A stretch of DNA of 64,000 nucleotides from Pyrinomonadaceae bacterium (lineage in GTDB: Bacteria; Acidobacteriota; Blastocatellia; Pyrinomonadales; Pyrinomonadaceae), in contig JAHCHG010000001.1 in the NCBI GenBank assembly GCA_026129865.1, forward strand, positions 248,001 to 312,000. Reading direction: 5' to 3'. A model generated the notes under the pieces. The model saw nothing but the letters and a program-made list of their open reading frames with translations. It was not told the DNA's origin and did not search any database. Position 1 is the first letter of the stretch. The number at the start of each line of letters is the position of its first letter. The translations under genes were made by a program, and so were the position numbers. Below are positions 36,431-46,301 of this stretch, in pieces.

Positions 36431-37768
36431 TTAAACTTTCCTTCGAAGTTCCGCAATAAAAAATCCGTCCATCTTAAAAAGACTCGGGTCGGTGCGGGCA
36501 AACCCGTCGTCCGTCAAAAACCGTGCGGGCACTTTTGGATCGACTTTTTCAAACTTGTCCGAACCGTAAAGAAAGTTTTCAATAACTTCTTCGTTTTCCT
36601 GCATTTCCAGCGAACAGGTCGAATAAATAAGACGTCCGCCGCTTTTAACCACCTTTGATGCATTTTTTAGGAAGGTAAGTTGTTTGCGCGGCAATTCGAC
36701 CAGATCTTTTTCCTCGAGAAAATATCGAATTTCCGGATTGCTACGGATCGTACCGGTTCCCGAACAAGGCGCATCAAGCAGTACTGCGTTAAAGCTTTCG
36801 TCTGCAAAAGGCAGCGCGATACCGGCATCATACCGCAAAATACTGACGAATTCGGATTCCTGGTTGACGCAGTTTTCGCGTAAATGACTTACCCGGTGCG
36901 CGTGAAGGTCTCCAGCAACGAGAAGCGTGGAATTAACGAGTTCTAACCTTGAACTGACATACGTAGTTTTGCTGCCCGGCGCCGCGCAGACATCGAGAAA
37001 ACTTTCTCCTTTAGTCAGTCCGCAAGACGCGGCGACTAACTGCGAGCCTTCGTCCTGAAAATATATCAACCCGTTTTCGGCAAGCTCACGGAGTCCGGAA
37101 GAAGAGGCGCCGCAAACAAAACTGCCTTCAATTATTTCCGATTGCCGAACGCCGGAAGATTTTACGATCTCATCGATGTTGGATCTCCGGTCATTCGTAA
37201 GATTTTCGTATTTTCGTGTAAATCGAAAACTGCCCGCGGATTCGCGATTGTTCGCTTCGGCGATCATCGCCGCTTTTTCAAGCGAAAATTGCTTCGCCCA
37301 ATTTTCGATCAACCAGCGCGGGTGCGAAGTTTCAGCAACTATTCGATCGATCGGGTCAACGTAATCTATTTTCAGACCGATCTCACGCGCAACCCGTCTG
37401 AGAACTGCGTTTACCAAACCGGTCGCCGAACGCTTTTTTGCACGGTGGACGAGGTTTACCGATTCGTTTATCGCAGAAAAATCCGGGATCTTATCCAGAA
37501 AGAGAAGTTGAAACATCCCGAGCCGCATCGCGATCAGCACTTCTCGATCAAATTTATCAATATTTTTCTTCGTAAGTTTTGAGATCAGGCGGTCGAGATA
37601 AAGTTTTCGTCTGAGCACACCCAGCGTCAGTGTATGACAAAGCGCGGCGTCCTTTGCAGAAAGACGTTCTTCGTAAACAGGAAGAAGTGCAGATGAATAC
37701 GACTTTTCCTTTTCTATTTTTTGAAGTATTTCAAATGCCGCGAGCCGCGACGGCGAGATTTTTTCCAT
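36431..37768 (-). CDS. rsmB: 16S rRNA (cytosine-967-C5)-methyltransferase
   Basis: A 445-residue enzyme. N-terminal NusB-like RNA-binding domain (AAFEILQKIEKEKSYSSALL in part), SAM motif VCAAPGSKTTYV, motif IV LLDAPCSGTGTIR, and motif VI YSTCSLEMQENE with the catalytic Cys. Length matches the family (429 in E. coli). Confidence 0.94.
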   Translation of the reverse strand: MEKISPSRLAAFEILQKIEKEKSYSSALLPVYEERLSAKDAALCHTLTLGVLRRKLYLDRLISKLTKKNIDKFDREVLIAMRLGMFQLLFLDKIPDFSAINESVNLVHRAKKRSATGLVNAVLRRVAREIGLKIDYVDPIDRIVAETSHPRWLIENWAKQFSLEKAAMIAEANNRESAGSFRFTRKYENLTNDRRSNIDEIVKSSGVRQSEIIEGSFVCGASSSGLRELAENGLIYFQDEGSQLVAASCGLTKGESFLDVCAAPGSKTTYVSSRLELVNSTLLVAGDLHAHRVSHLRENCVNQESEFVSILRYDAGIALPFADESFNAVLLDAPCSGTGTIRSNPEIRYFLEEKDLVELPRKQLTFLKNASKVVKSGGRLIYSTCSLEMQENEEVIENFLYGSDKFEKVDPKVPARFLTDDGFARTDPSLFKMDGFFIAELRRKV

Positions 37769-37791
37769 TAATTTTTAGATTGTCGCGGTGT

Positions 37792-38544
37792 TTATTGATT
37801 CTTTATGGTAACGCTGATGTCTTCTTCGCTTCCCTTTTCAAGCTTTTCGTCAACCGTAATCCGCTCGTCAAAAACGAAGCATTCGCCCTGCCAGAGACTT
37901 TCGTCAGGCGGTGTTTCTTCCAGATATTTCAAAATTCCGCCTTCCAACTGGTAAACATTTTCGAACCCGAGCGATTTCATGTACGGCGCGAATTTTTCAC
38001 ACCGAATTCCGCCGGTGCAAAACATCGCGATTTTTTTATGTTTCTCCGGATCGAAATTCTTCTCAACAAATTTAGGAAGTTCATTAAAACTCCTGGTTTT
38101 AGGATTAACGGCATTTCGGAATGTGCCGATCCGATATTCGTAATCGTTACGCGCGTCGAGAACAATCGTTTCGCGATCGGAAATGATCTCATTCCATTCA
38201 CGGCTGCTTACGTGCGTGCCGATCCCTTTTTCGATTTCGACCTTCTTCTTTAGGGTTACGATCTCTTTCTTAATTTTAACTTTGACCCGTTTGAACGCGA
38301 TCTTTTCGTGAAATGAAGATTTATAACTTAATTTCGTATCGAGGATCTTTTCCGCTTTCGCGATAAATTTCTCTATATCTTCGCTCCGTCCGCAAACGGT
38401 TGAATTAAACCCTTCTTCTGCAATCAATATCGTTCCGAAAATAGAATTTTCAAGCATTGCCGATTTTAGAGAATTTTTTAGAGTCTCTAAATCTTCCAAT
38501 CTCTTAAATTCATAAAACGTAATAATTTGAATCGGACTTCTCAT
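37792..38544 (-). CDS. trhO: tRNA uridine(34) hydroxylase, rhodanese-like
   Basis: A 250-residue member of the YceA/TrhO family, which makes 5-hydroxyuridine at the tRNA wobble base. N-terminal acylphosphatase-like domain, then rhodanese domain with active Cys in FCTGGIRCEKFAPYM. Shorter than E. coli TrhO (350) because the C-terminal extension is absent. A 10 bp hairpin sits nine bases upstream of the ATG. Confidence 0.88.
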   Translation of the reverse strand: MRSPIQIITFYEFKRLEDLETLKNSLKSAMLENSIFGTILIAEEGFNSTVCGRSEDIEKFIAKAEKILDTKLSYKSSFHEKIAFKRVKVKIKKEIVTLKKKVEIEKGIGTHVSSREWNEIISDRETIVLDARNDYEYRIGTFRNAVNPKTRSFNELPKFVEKNFDPEKHKKIAMFCTGGIRCEKFAPYMKSLGFENVYQLEGGILKYLEETPPDESLWQGECFVFDERITVDEKLEKGSEEDISVTIKNQ

Positions 38545-38553
38545 CTGTCTCGG

Positions 38554-38577
38554 AACCGCCCGCAGAAGCGGGCGGTT
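38554..38577 (-). repeat. Hairpin in the trhO leader
   Basis: AACCGCCCGC and GCGGGCGGTT, a perfect 10 bp stem with a four-base loop, ending nine bases before the trhO ATG. No T run follows. It would crowd the ribosome binding site region, so a translational effect is possible; it may also be the end of the fmt transcript. Confidence 0.6.
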
Positions 38578-38653
38578 AAACTTGCGGATCTAACCAGTTG
38601 ATAACTTTTATTCAGCCAGCCGCTGCCGCGGACGATTCTGCCGAACAACAAAC

Positions 38654-39607
38654 TTACTTGAGTTCAATTTCATTTCCTAAAATTTCACCAACATGCATTT
38701 TCACGCCGTTTAGAAAATCTACGGTTTTCATTCGATTTTTTCCCTGAATTTGGAGTTCTTCGATTCTTAAAACCGTTCCTTCTCCGCAATTTACGAATAG
38801 GTCCTGCTTGTTTGCGTCAAGGATTTTTCCGAAATTATTGTCAATTTCGCCCGATTCCGCTTTCCAAACCTGCGCCTTCCATATCGTCAACTTTTTACCC
38901 TGATAAAATGTAAAAGAAGTCGGAAACGGCTGGAAACCGCGAATGTGATTGTTGATCGTTTCGGCATTTGCGCTCCAATCGATTTTTCCTTCTTCTTTAA
39001 CAAGCATCGGCGCGTAGCTCGCGTTTATCTCACTTTGCTGCCGCGGCTCGATCTCATCTAATTTTTTCAAAGTTTCGCTCAAAAGACGCGCTCCTTCGAA
39101 AGAAAGCCGCGCCATCAGATCAATTGCGTTTTCGTCTTCACCGATCTCGGTTTCGCTCTGCAAAAGTATGTCGCCGGTGTCGAGTCCTTCGTCCATTTTC
39201 ATCGTCGTAATTCCGGTTTTCGTTTCGCCGTTGACGATCGCCCAATTTACAGGCGCAGCTCCGCGATATTTCGGCAAAAGTGAAAAATGAACATTTATCG
39301 CGCCTTTCGGAAACGCTTCGAGAAAGGTTTTCGGCAAAATTCTGCCGTAAGCGACGACAACCGCCACATCTGCATTATGCGATCTAAATAACTCCAAACT
39401 CTCTTTTGTTTTGATCTTCGACGGTTGAAAAACTTTCAGATCGTTTTCAACCGCAAATTCTTTAACGGGCGGCGCGGTCAATCTGTTTCCGCGTCCCGAA
39501 GGTCGGTCCGGCTGTGTCCAAACGGCGATTACTTCGTGTCCGTCTTCCAAAATTTGTTCAAGAGTCGGAACAGCCGCGAGCGGAGTTCCCATAAATACGA
39601 TCTTCAT
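38654..39607 (-). CDS. fmt: Methionyl-tRNA formyltransferase
   Basis: 317 residues. VFMGTPLAAVPTLEQI at the N-terminus, the catalytic region HFSLLPKYRGAAPVNWAI with Asn/His/Asp of the family, DTGDILLQ, and a C-terminal OB-fold domain. Formylates initiator tRNA. Its partner def lies 7 kb away rather than adjacent. Confidence 0.96.
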   Translation of the reverse strand: MKIVFMGTPLAAVPTLEQILEDGHEVIAVWTQPDRPSGRGNRLTAPPVKEFAVENDLKVFQPSKIKTKESLELFRSHNADVAVVVAYGRILPKTFLEAFPKGAINVHFSLLPKYRGAAPVNWAIVNGETKTGITTMKMDEGLDTGDILLQSETEIGEDENAIDLMARLSFEGARLLSETLKKLDEIEPRQQSEINASYAPMLVKEEGKIDWSANAETINNHIRGFQPFPTSFTFYQGKKLTIWKAQVWKAESGEIDNNFGKILDANKQDLFVNCGEGTVLRIEELQIQGKNRMKTVDFLNGVKMHVGEILGNEIELK

Positions 39608-39614
39608 AGTGGTT

Positions 39615-39710
39615 TTAAGTGAAAAATGAGAAGTGAGAAATAAAAAATCTAAAAGACTATCTCAAAATTAACTTTCACTTTTCCTTTCTCACTTCTCATT
39701 TCTCACTTAA
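39615..39710. repeat. Long inverted repeat between fmt and the alkaline phosphatase gene
   Basis: A 26-base arm at 39615-39640 (core ATGAGAAGTGAGAAA) and its near-complement at 39685-39710 (25 of 26 match) flank a 44-base AT-rich loop. The right arm overlaps the stop codon of the phosphatase gene. On the - strand it could act as a large terminator stem. A purine-only arm of this sort is unusual. Confidence 0.7.
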
Positions 39711-41238
39711 TTTTCATCGCGTCTTTCATCACATAAAAGATCCAGTTTTGCTCCATCACGCCGTGAAACATCCAGGAATTAACGCCGTTCGCAAAGATCC
39801 CCACATCTTCGCCGCCGTGAGTTTCGCCTGTCAGAGGTATCAAAGCTTCCTGCTTGTAATTCGGATCGGCGGTTTCTTCATCCGTCAAAAGCGGACGTTC
39901 GCCCTTTCTGGCGCCGGAACCGTTCATATATCCCAATGTGGTGAAAGGTTTTTTATTGATGTCCAACCGGGGTTTTTCGGAAATTTCGCCCTTGTCGTCG
40001 ACTTCGCGGACAAGACCCAAAATATTATTGCCGCGCGCCGGATAGCCGGAAATTACAAACGTATGGCTGTGGTCCGCGGTTACCACGATCAGAGTATCGT
40101 TCAAATTTACCTTGCTTTGCGCCGTTCTGACCGCATTTGAAAGTTCGATCGTATCGGTCAGCGCCCGAAACGCGCTGCCGTTGTGATGCGAATGATCGAT
40201 TCTGCCGCCTTCGACCATCAAGAAATACCCCTTTTTGTTGTTCGATAAAATGTCGATAGCTTTCGATGTCATTTCCGAAAGGCTCGGTTCGCCCAATCTA
40301 TCTTTCGGACGGTCATATTCATATTGAAGATGCGACGGCTCAAAAAGTCCTAATAGATGCTTCGTTTTCTTCGCGTCAATCGCTTCAAACTGCTGTTTGT
40401 TCCAGACAAACTCCGAATCTTTATATTTACTTTTCCATTCGTCAGTTAAATTTCTGCCGTCCAATCTTTCGCCTTTTCTGTTCTCATATTCGGGATCGTT
40501 CAATTCTTTCGGCAAAAATTTCGTCCGTCCGCCGCCGAGCGCAACTTCTAAACCGTCGCCGTAAGAAAATTCTATCAACTGCCGCGCAATATCAGGATAC
40601 TTCGCTTCGTAAGCGTCTTTGGCAGATGCAAAAACGTCAGCGTCAGATTCCCAATTTCGATTCGGCGAATGCGCGTAACAAGCCGCCGGAGTCGCGTGCG
40701 TTAAACGCGCCGTCGAAACAACACCGGTTGACTTTCCGTTCTGTTCGGCGATCTGCAAAAGCGAGATCGCCTCGTTTCCTTTAACGGTTTTGTAATCGTT
40801 AAATACCACGTTTTGATTGACGGAAATTATTCCCTCGTCCGTTTTTTGTCCCGTAATGATCGCCGTCATCGTCGGCGCGGAATCCGATGTTTGCTGGTTT
40901 GCACCGTATGTTCGTGAAAGCGCCATAGACGGAAACTGCTCGAAACTCAAAAGATTTTCCTCGCCGCTCTCGCCGCGAAGCTGACCTTCGAGAATTCGCG
41001 CCGCCGTCAAAGTTGAAATTCCCATTCCATCCCCGACAAATAAAATGACATTCTTCGCCTTCCCGTTCTTAAACTTTCTATTTTTTGACCTGGCGACTGC
41101 AGCTTCGCCATCGTTCTTCCAGGTTTGCGGACTCTCTTCGCGCTTTACAGGAAACGATTTCTGCACTGTTTGAGCAAAACCGGTGCTGATCAATGCAAAT
41201 AAAACCGACGTAGAAATGATCTTTTTAAAAATTGCCAT
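39703..41238 (-). CDS. Alkaline phosphatase
   Basis: A 511-residue secreted PhoA-superfamily enzyme. Signal peptide ending TGFAQ; metal site VGDGMG; nucleophile Ser in TSDSAPTMTAI; HATPAACYAHSPNR; VEGGRIDHSHH; and VTADHSHTF. It releases phosphate in the periplasm. No Pho box was recognised upstream. Longer than E. coli PhoA (471), as in many environmental homologs. Confidence 0.93.
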   Translation of the reverse strand: MAIFKKIISTSVLFALISTGFAQTVQKSFPVKREESPQTWKNDGEAAVARSKNRKFKNGKAKNVILFVGDGMGISTLTAARILEGQLRGESGEENLLSFEQFPSMALSRTYGANQQTSDSAPTMTAIITGQKTDEGIISVNQNVVFNDYKTVKGNEAISLLQIAEQNGKSTGVVSTARLTHATPAACYAHSPNRNWESDADVFASAKDAYEAKYPDIARQLIEFSYGDGLEVALGGGRTKFLPKELNDPEYENRKGERLDGRNLTDEWKSKYKDSEFVWNKQQFEAIDAKKTKHLLGLFEPSHLQYEYDRPKDRLGEPSLSEMTSKAIDILSNNKKGYFLMVEGGRIDHSHHNGSAFRALTDTIELSNAVRTAQSKVNLNDTLIVVTADHSHTFVISGYPARGNNILGLVREVDDKGEISEKPRLDINKKPFTTLGYMNGSGARKGERPLLTDEETADPNYKQEALIPLTGETHGGEDVGIFANGVNSWMFHGVMEQNWIFYVMKDAMKIK

Positions 41239-41268
41239 ATTTTTTTTAAGCCGCAGCGTTTTTATAAA

Positions 41269-42156
41269 TTAATAACCGCAGTGATAATTTGAAGTTTCTA
41301 AAACCTGCGTCCATTTTCCGTCAACGCGTTTGTATGCATTGAAATTACTTCCTTCAAAACCTCGAGACATCGTAAAGATCTCGCTTTGCCCGTCGGCGTC
41401 GAAATCGAGCATATCGATCAAAAGTTCATGATAGATTCCGTCGTCGACGTCGTTGATCTCGCCGCTCATGACGCTTTCAATCGCAACGTCTTGAAATTTT
41501 GAGAACGGAATGGAGAACGTTCCGTCCGAATCGGTTTCCGCGATAAAAAAGAGCAGCGAACGTTGTTTCACGCCGGTGTTGTACCAGTAAGTGCCGACGA
41601 ATTCGAAACGCCCGTCGCCGTCGACATCCAACTTCGTAAGATTATGATAACGGAGTTCGCCGGCGTTTTTAACCGGAACGTTTTTCGTTTTCATCTCGGA
41701 AACGACAAGTTCATTGATCGACTTTCGTTCGTTCGCGGTCGGCATTTTTCTGATCAATTTAGAATTCACTTTCGGTTGAAGATTTGTCCCCAGCGCCATT
41801 AAGAAAGGCTTCGGCTTGAAATTTTTCGACACGACAGCGATCTCGGCTTGATTTGCGGCGCATTCCGTTCCAGCAAGATCTTTTGAAATTATTACCGAAC
41901 CCTGATTAACGCCGCCGAAGATCAAATTATATTTCGATTTCGATTTGTAGAATGTTTTTACTACATCAACAGGATTGTCTCCTTGTTCGCCGATGCCGCG
42001 AAGTTTTCCGTTTTCGACAAACGCGACCGGTTCGAGTATTTTTCCTTCGCTAAGAACCGCGAAAATCGCCTTTACCGGTGCCGTCTTTTGTCCGAAAGCC
42101 GATATCCCGAAAATAACGAAACATGCTATTGCTAAAAATAATATTCGACTCTTCAT
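41269..42156 (-). CDS. Secreted protein of unknown function
   Basis: 295 residues with signal peptide (IACFVIFGISAFGQ). Two Asp/Gly loops, DVDGDGRFEFVGTYWYN and DFDADGQSEIFTM, resemble calcium-binding or VCBS/FG-GAP-like repeats. No catalytic motif is seen. It lies 30 bp upstream of the phosphatase gene on the same strand, so the two may be co-expressed. Confidence 0.65.
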   Translation of the reverse strand: MKSRILFLAIACFVIFGISAFGQKTAPVKAIFAVLSEGKILEPVAFVENGKLRGIGEQGDNPVDVVKTFYKSKSKYNLIFGGVNQGSVIISKDLAGTECAANQAEIAVVSKNFKPKPFLMALGTNLQPKVNSKLIRKMPTANERKSINELVVSEMKTKNVPVKNAGELRYHNLTKLDVDGDGRFEFVGTYWYNTGVKQRSLLFFIAETDSDGTFSIPFSKFQDVAIESVMSGEINDVDDGIYHELLIDMLDFDADGQSEIFTMSRGFEGSNFNAYKRVDGKWTQVLETSNYHCGY

Positions 42157-42354
42157 TTTTGTCTCCGTTTTCGTTTTTTGAACACAGATCGATCCGCCGG
42201 TAGGAAAGATTTTTCTCTTAGACGTATTTCACTCGGGCAACAATTTCAGCTCGAAATAGATGAAAGCTGATAGATGAAAGATCGATCTATTAGTTATTAT
42301 CTCTAATCTATTCCGAGCAACTTGCGACGCAGCTATTCGCCCATTTATTCAGCT

Positions 42355-43932
42355 CTAAATTTTTCGCGCGATAGATTTGCCCTGCATAAATTGAAGCAAA
42401 TATTCGCGTCCGCCGGCTTTTGAATCGGTTCCGCTCATGTTGAATCCGCCGAACGGATGAACGCCGACTAGTGCGCCCGTGCATTTGCGGTTCAAATAAA
42501 GATTTCCGACATGAAAATCACGCCGTGCTTGTTCTAACCGCTCGTCGCTTTCGGAATAAACCGCGCCCGTCAAACCGTATTGCGTACCATTTGCGACTTC
42601 CAGAGCCTCTTCGTAATTTTTGACTTTGATCACCGCTAAGACAGGTGCGAAAATTTCTTCCTGTTCGATGGTAGATTTCGGCGCGACATTATCAATGATG
42701 GTCGGTTCGATATAAAATCCTTCGGAATCGTCGCCTTTTCCGCCCGCGACGATCTTGCCCCCTTCATCAACGCCGATCTTGATATATTCGTTTGCCTTGC
42801 GGAAGGACTTTTCGTTGATGACCGCCGCCATATTTGTATCGGCTTCGGTCGGCTGTCCGATCTTTAATTTTTTCGTCAGTTCGACGACCTTTTCCATCAA
42901 TTCGTCGTGAACCTTTTCGTCAACGATCAGACGCGAACACGCCGAACATTTCTGCCCTTGAAAACCGAAAGCCGCCGCAACTACGCCGCTTGCGGCTTCG
43001 TCCAGATTCGCGTCATCGGCAACAACAATCGCATCTTTTCCGCCCATTTCGGCAACGACGCGCTTCATCCAGTTTTGTCCTTCACGAGTTTTCGCCGCTT
43101 CTTCGTAAATGTGCAAACCGACCGCTTTTGAACCGGTAAATGAGATAAATCGCGTTTTCGGACTCTGAACCATCAATTCGCCAACCTTCGCGCCGCTTCC
43201 CGCGAGGAAATTCACAACTCCTTTCGGAAGTCCGACTTGTTCCAAGACTTCCATAAATTTATAAGCGATCACCGGCGCGTCCGGCGAAGGTTTCAAAACA
43301 GTCGTATTTCCCGTAACAACCGCCGCCATCGTCATTCCAGCCATAATTGCAAGCGGAAAATTCCACGGCGGAATGATCGCGCCGACACCAAGCGGAATAT
43401 ATTCAAAATCGTTTTTCTCTGCGTAAGGCGATTTTACAATTGGTTGTTCGCCCGCCCAACGCAGCATTTCGCGCCCGTAAAACTCAAGAAAATCAATCGC
43501 TTCCGCCGTGTCGCCGTCGGCTTCCGCCCATGTTTTGCCGACTTCAAAAACCATCCACGCCGAATAATAATGTTTGTCTTTGCGAATAATATCCGCCGCT
43601 TTGAAAAGATACTCGGCGCGTTCCTCAGCCGGAACATTTCGCCAAGTTTTAAAGCTTTCAGTCGCCGCGTCAATCGCTTTATTGACAAGATTTTCCGCGT
43701 CCGAATCGGCATCCGAAAATTTTCCGACAACCTGCGTTTTATTTGAAGGATTTACGCTTTCAAATTTTTGATCCAATTCGATTTTTTCGCCGTTGACGAT
43801 AACAGGATATTCGCGTCCCAGTTCGCCTTTAACTCGTTCAAGCGCAGATTCCATCGCCTGTTTATTTTCCGGCTTTGAAAAATCTACAAATTCTTCATTC
43901 GTAAATTCGTCTAGTGTTCTTTGTGTTTGCAT
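42355..43932 (-). CDS. pruA: L-glutamate gamma-semialdehyde dehydrogenase
   Basis: 525-residue aldehyde dehydrogenase of proline and arginine breakdown (Bacillus RocA/PruA type, monofunctional). PPWNFPLAIMAG, the FTGSKAVGLHI NAD region, AEMGGKDAIVV with the general-base Glu, GFQGQKCSACSR with the catalytic Cys, and HPFGGFNMSGTDSKAGG. Start ATG 43932 chosen; upstream in-frame sequence has no family match. Confidence 0.93.
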   Translation of the reverse strand: MQTQRTLDEFTNEEFVDFSKPENKQAMESALERVKGELGREYPVIVNGEKIELDQKFESVNPSNKTQVVGKFSDADSDAENLVNKAIDAATESFKTWRNVPAEERAEYLFKAADIIRKDKHYYSAWMVFEVGKTWAEADGDTAEAIDFLEFYGREMLRWAGEQPIVKSPYAEKNDFEYIPLGVGAIIPPWNFPLAIMAGMTMAAVVTGNTTVLKPSPDAPVIAYKFMEVLEQVGLPKGVVNFLAGSGAKVGELMVQSPKTRFISFTGSKAVGLHIYEEAAKTREGQNWMKRVVAEMGGKDAIVVADDANLDEAASGVVAAAFGFQGQKCSACSRLIVDEKVHDELMEKVVELTKKLKIGQPTEADTNMAAVINEKSFRKANEYIKIGVDEGGKIVAGGKGDDSEGFYIEPTIIDNVAPKSTIEQEEIFAPVLAVIKVKNYEEALEVANGTQYGLTGAVYSESDERLEQARRDFHVGNLYLNRKCTGALVGVHPFGGFNMSGTDSKAGGREYLLQFMQGKSIARKI

Positions 43933-44027
43933 TTGTTTCTCTCTTATTAAATTTGATGTACCTAACTTTATCAGGATTCCGCCAGCGCTCAAAACTACGC
44001 TTTTAACCGATGCGTCGCCCTCAGCTA

Positions 44028-46271
44028 CTATTTTCCAATCACTTCAAAATCGATCAATTGCGTAGCTGCCTGCCATTTCTTCTTAGCCAATTTATCTGTA
44101 ATGATGACCTGAAAAATATAACTGCCGGGCTGTAGACCTGCGTTGAGAACAAGATTTCCCGAAATTTCAACTCGATTCAGGTCCTTTTGATCCTTCAAAT
44201 TCACCGGCATTGGCTGCGATTCACTTATGACCTTTTCGTCGAGGATCAGTCGCGTCTGATAGGTTAAATCAGGAAGATTGCCTTCATTTTTCGCGGGATT
44301 ATATACGATCGCTGCATAGTTAAGTTTTGTTGGAAGAACAAATTGACGCAGTGTCGTATCTGTAAACATCTTAGTGTCGTTTTCCTTTTCGACCTTTTGC
44401 GAATTCGATACGGTTTTGAAGGTAAGGTTCGATATCCACAAACGCTTTTTTTCAAATTTTGGAGTTTCCAGAAACTTCGCCGCCGCTCCAACTTTGCCTG
44501 TTTCGGAATCGTGAATCGCGACCCGGAAATGATAAACGCCGGATTTTTTTAGTACTACCGGCAAAACGTAAACAATTCCGTTCTTCAAAATTCCTCTGTA
44601 TGTCTGTTCGTTTACGGAGAAATTGAAGTTTTTCGAAAACTGGTCGATCGGTTTTTCATCGGAATTTAGCGTGATCGCAAGCATATCGAAATTCGCCGTT
44701 CTCATGCCGTCGGACGATCTTTTAAATTTAAGATCTTCGGCGGAAATGTTAATTAGAAAACGTATGAAATCGCCCTGTTCATGGTTTCCCGTGATCGAAT
44801 ATAAGTTCAGCTTGATCTCATTGGAATTGAAGGGAAATGCGAGTGCCTGCCCCACTTTTTCACGTGCAGACCGAGGTGTGACAAATTCAGCCAGACGACC
44901 TTCTTCGGAATAGAATGAATTCCGGTAGCGAATTTCAAGATCAGGATCTTTCAGCCTGATCTCGACCTTGTCGTAAACTTCCTGTGCCGAATTTACTGCT
45001 TCATAACTGGTTACATAACTTAGCAGGTAATAGCTTTGATCATCGATGACCTTTTCCAAACCCTTTTCAAGTTCGTTTTGATTTAATGTCGCAAAACCTC
45101 CGGTTTCAGATGCTAAAACCTTAAGCGCCTCCTGACTTTGCCGGAATTCCGCATCGCGATTCGTCCGTTTATTATCAGTCTGCCCGGGTTTAAAATCTCT
45201 GTCGAAAGCGCGGCGAACATCGTCATCGGAATTTGCCATTCCTAGATACTGCAGTCCGCGCGGGTCGACCGGATAGATCACAACAGACGCCTGATTCGCA
45301 GTTTGGATCAAAGCCTGGAGCGCGTCAGGAGCGCCTGAACCAAAACGGTTTGAAGACGATGGTTTTGGTGTCTGGCTCGAGGTATCAAGATCGGAATTAG
45401 AAGAATTTCTCAATGAAGTGGTCGAAAGCGAAAAACCCTCGGAAAACAGGATCAGCGCTTTTCTGCCCGGCAGATTCCGCATTCCGCGAACGACATATTG
45501 CAGCGCTCCCAGAGTACCGATCGCAAGATCCGACTTTCTTTCCGCCTCAACATCTTCTTGAAGTGCCGTTTCCTCGCGCACGCCCGGCACGTCAAATCCC
45601 CGCGAATCGCTCAGTTCTTCGAGCAACGTCGGTCTGATCGGATCGTAAAAATCTGCACCGCCGCGGCTTTGCGCCCCCCATTTGATCTTTTTGACGATCG
45701 CCAAAAGCTGCTTTTTGTCCGAGGTAAACGCAGGGAGAACAGTGGCGCTTCCGGTGGTTACGACGGTAACGAGATCGCCGTCCTTGATCTGATCTTTGAT
45801 GAACTTTTCGATCGATTTTTTAACAAGTCCGACGCTTCTGAAGCTTAATCCCAAATTATCGACCGCAAGCACCAATGTTCGTCTGATATTGTTTGGATCT
45901 GTCGGTTTATTCGTTGTCGGAATCGCTATTTTTTCCTTAAGATTCGTTCCGTCCTCGTCATTCTTAAGCCCGAGCATATCGTCTGCGACAAGATTTGCTC
46001 TATTGACCGCTTTTGGCGAAACGTAGGTTATGTTTGTGACCTCTTGTTTCTTGCCGTCTTCGTAAATTTCGAAATCGTCCTCTTTCAAATTTGCGACCGG
46101 GCGATTCTTTTTGTCGGTTACAACAACGTCAAGTCTGATCAGAGTAGTCGCGATCTTCACAACTTCCGTGTCTTCTTCGATCGGAGGCGTCGGAGTCGGA
46201 GTCTGCGAAAAAACCGATGAATGCAAAATGAATAGCAAAAAAATAAGACCTGTGAACACTAATATTTTCAT
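44028..46271 (-). CDS. VWFA-related protein of acidobacterial type
   Basis: 747 residues with signal peptide. N-terminal RLDVVVTDKKNRPVANLKEDDFEIYEDGKKQ (in part) and a following von Willebrand A-like domain (VLAVDNLGLSF, with a degenerate metal site; GRKALILFSEGFSLSTTSLRN in part). This matches the VWFA-related domain family described mainly in Acidobacteria. The C-terminal half is beta-rich. Likely periplasmic or surface; function unknown. Confidence 0.88.
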   Translation of the reverse strand: MKILVFTGLIFLLFILHSSVFSQTPTPTPPIEEDTEVVKIATTLIRLDVVVTDKKNRPVANLKEDDFEIYEDGKKQEVTNITYVSPKAVNRANLVADDMLGLKNDEDGTNLKEKIAIPTTNKPTDPNNIRRTLVLAVDNLGLSFRSVGLVKKSIEKFIKDQIKDGDLVTVVTTGSATVLPAFTSDKKQLLAIVKKIKWGAQSRGGADFYDPIRPTLLEELSDSRGFDVPGVREETALQEDVEAERKSDLAIGTLGALQYVVRGMRNLPGRKALILFSEGFSLSTTSLRNSSNSDLDTSSQTPKPSSSNRFGSGAPDALQALIQTANQASVVIYPVDPRGLQYLGMANSDDDVRRAFDRDFKPGQTDNKRTNRDAEFRQSQEALKVLASETGGFATLNQNELEKGLEKVIDDQSYYLLSYVTSYEAVNSAQEVYDKVEIRLKDPDLEIRYRNSFYSEEGRLAEFVTPRSAREKVGQALAFPFNSNEIKLNLYSITGNHEQGDFIRFLINISAEDLKFKRSSDGMRTANFDMLAITLNSDEKPIDQFSKNFNFSVNEQTYRGILKNGIVYVLPVVLKKSGVYHFRVAIHDSETGKVGAAAKFLETPKFEKKRLWISNLTFKTVSNSQKVEKENDTKMFTDTTLRQFVLPTKLNYAAIVYNPAKNEGNLPDLTYQTRLILDEKVISESQPMPVNLKDQKDLNRVEISGNLVLNAGLQPGSYIFQVIITDKLAKKKWQAATQLIDFEVIGK

Positions 46272-46301
46272 CTTTTTTTCGCCCTTTCTTTCCCGTTTAA
46301 A

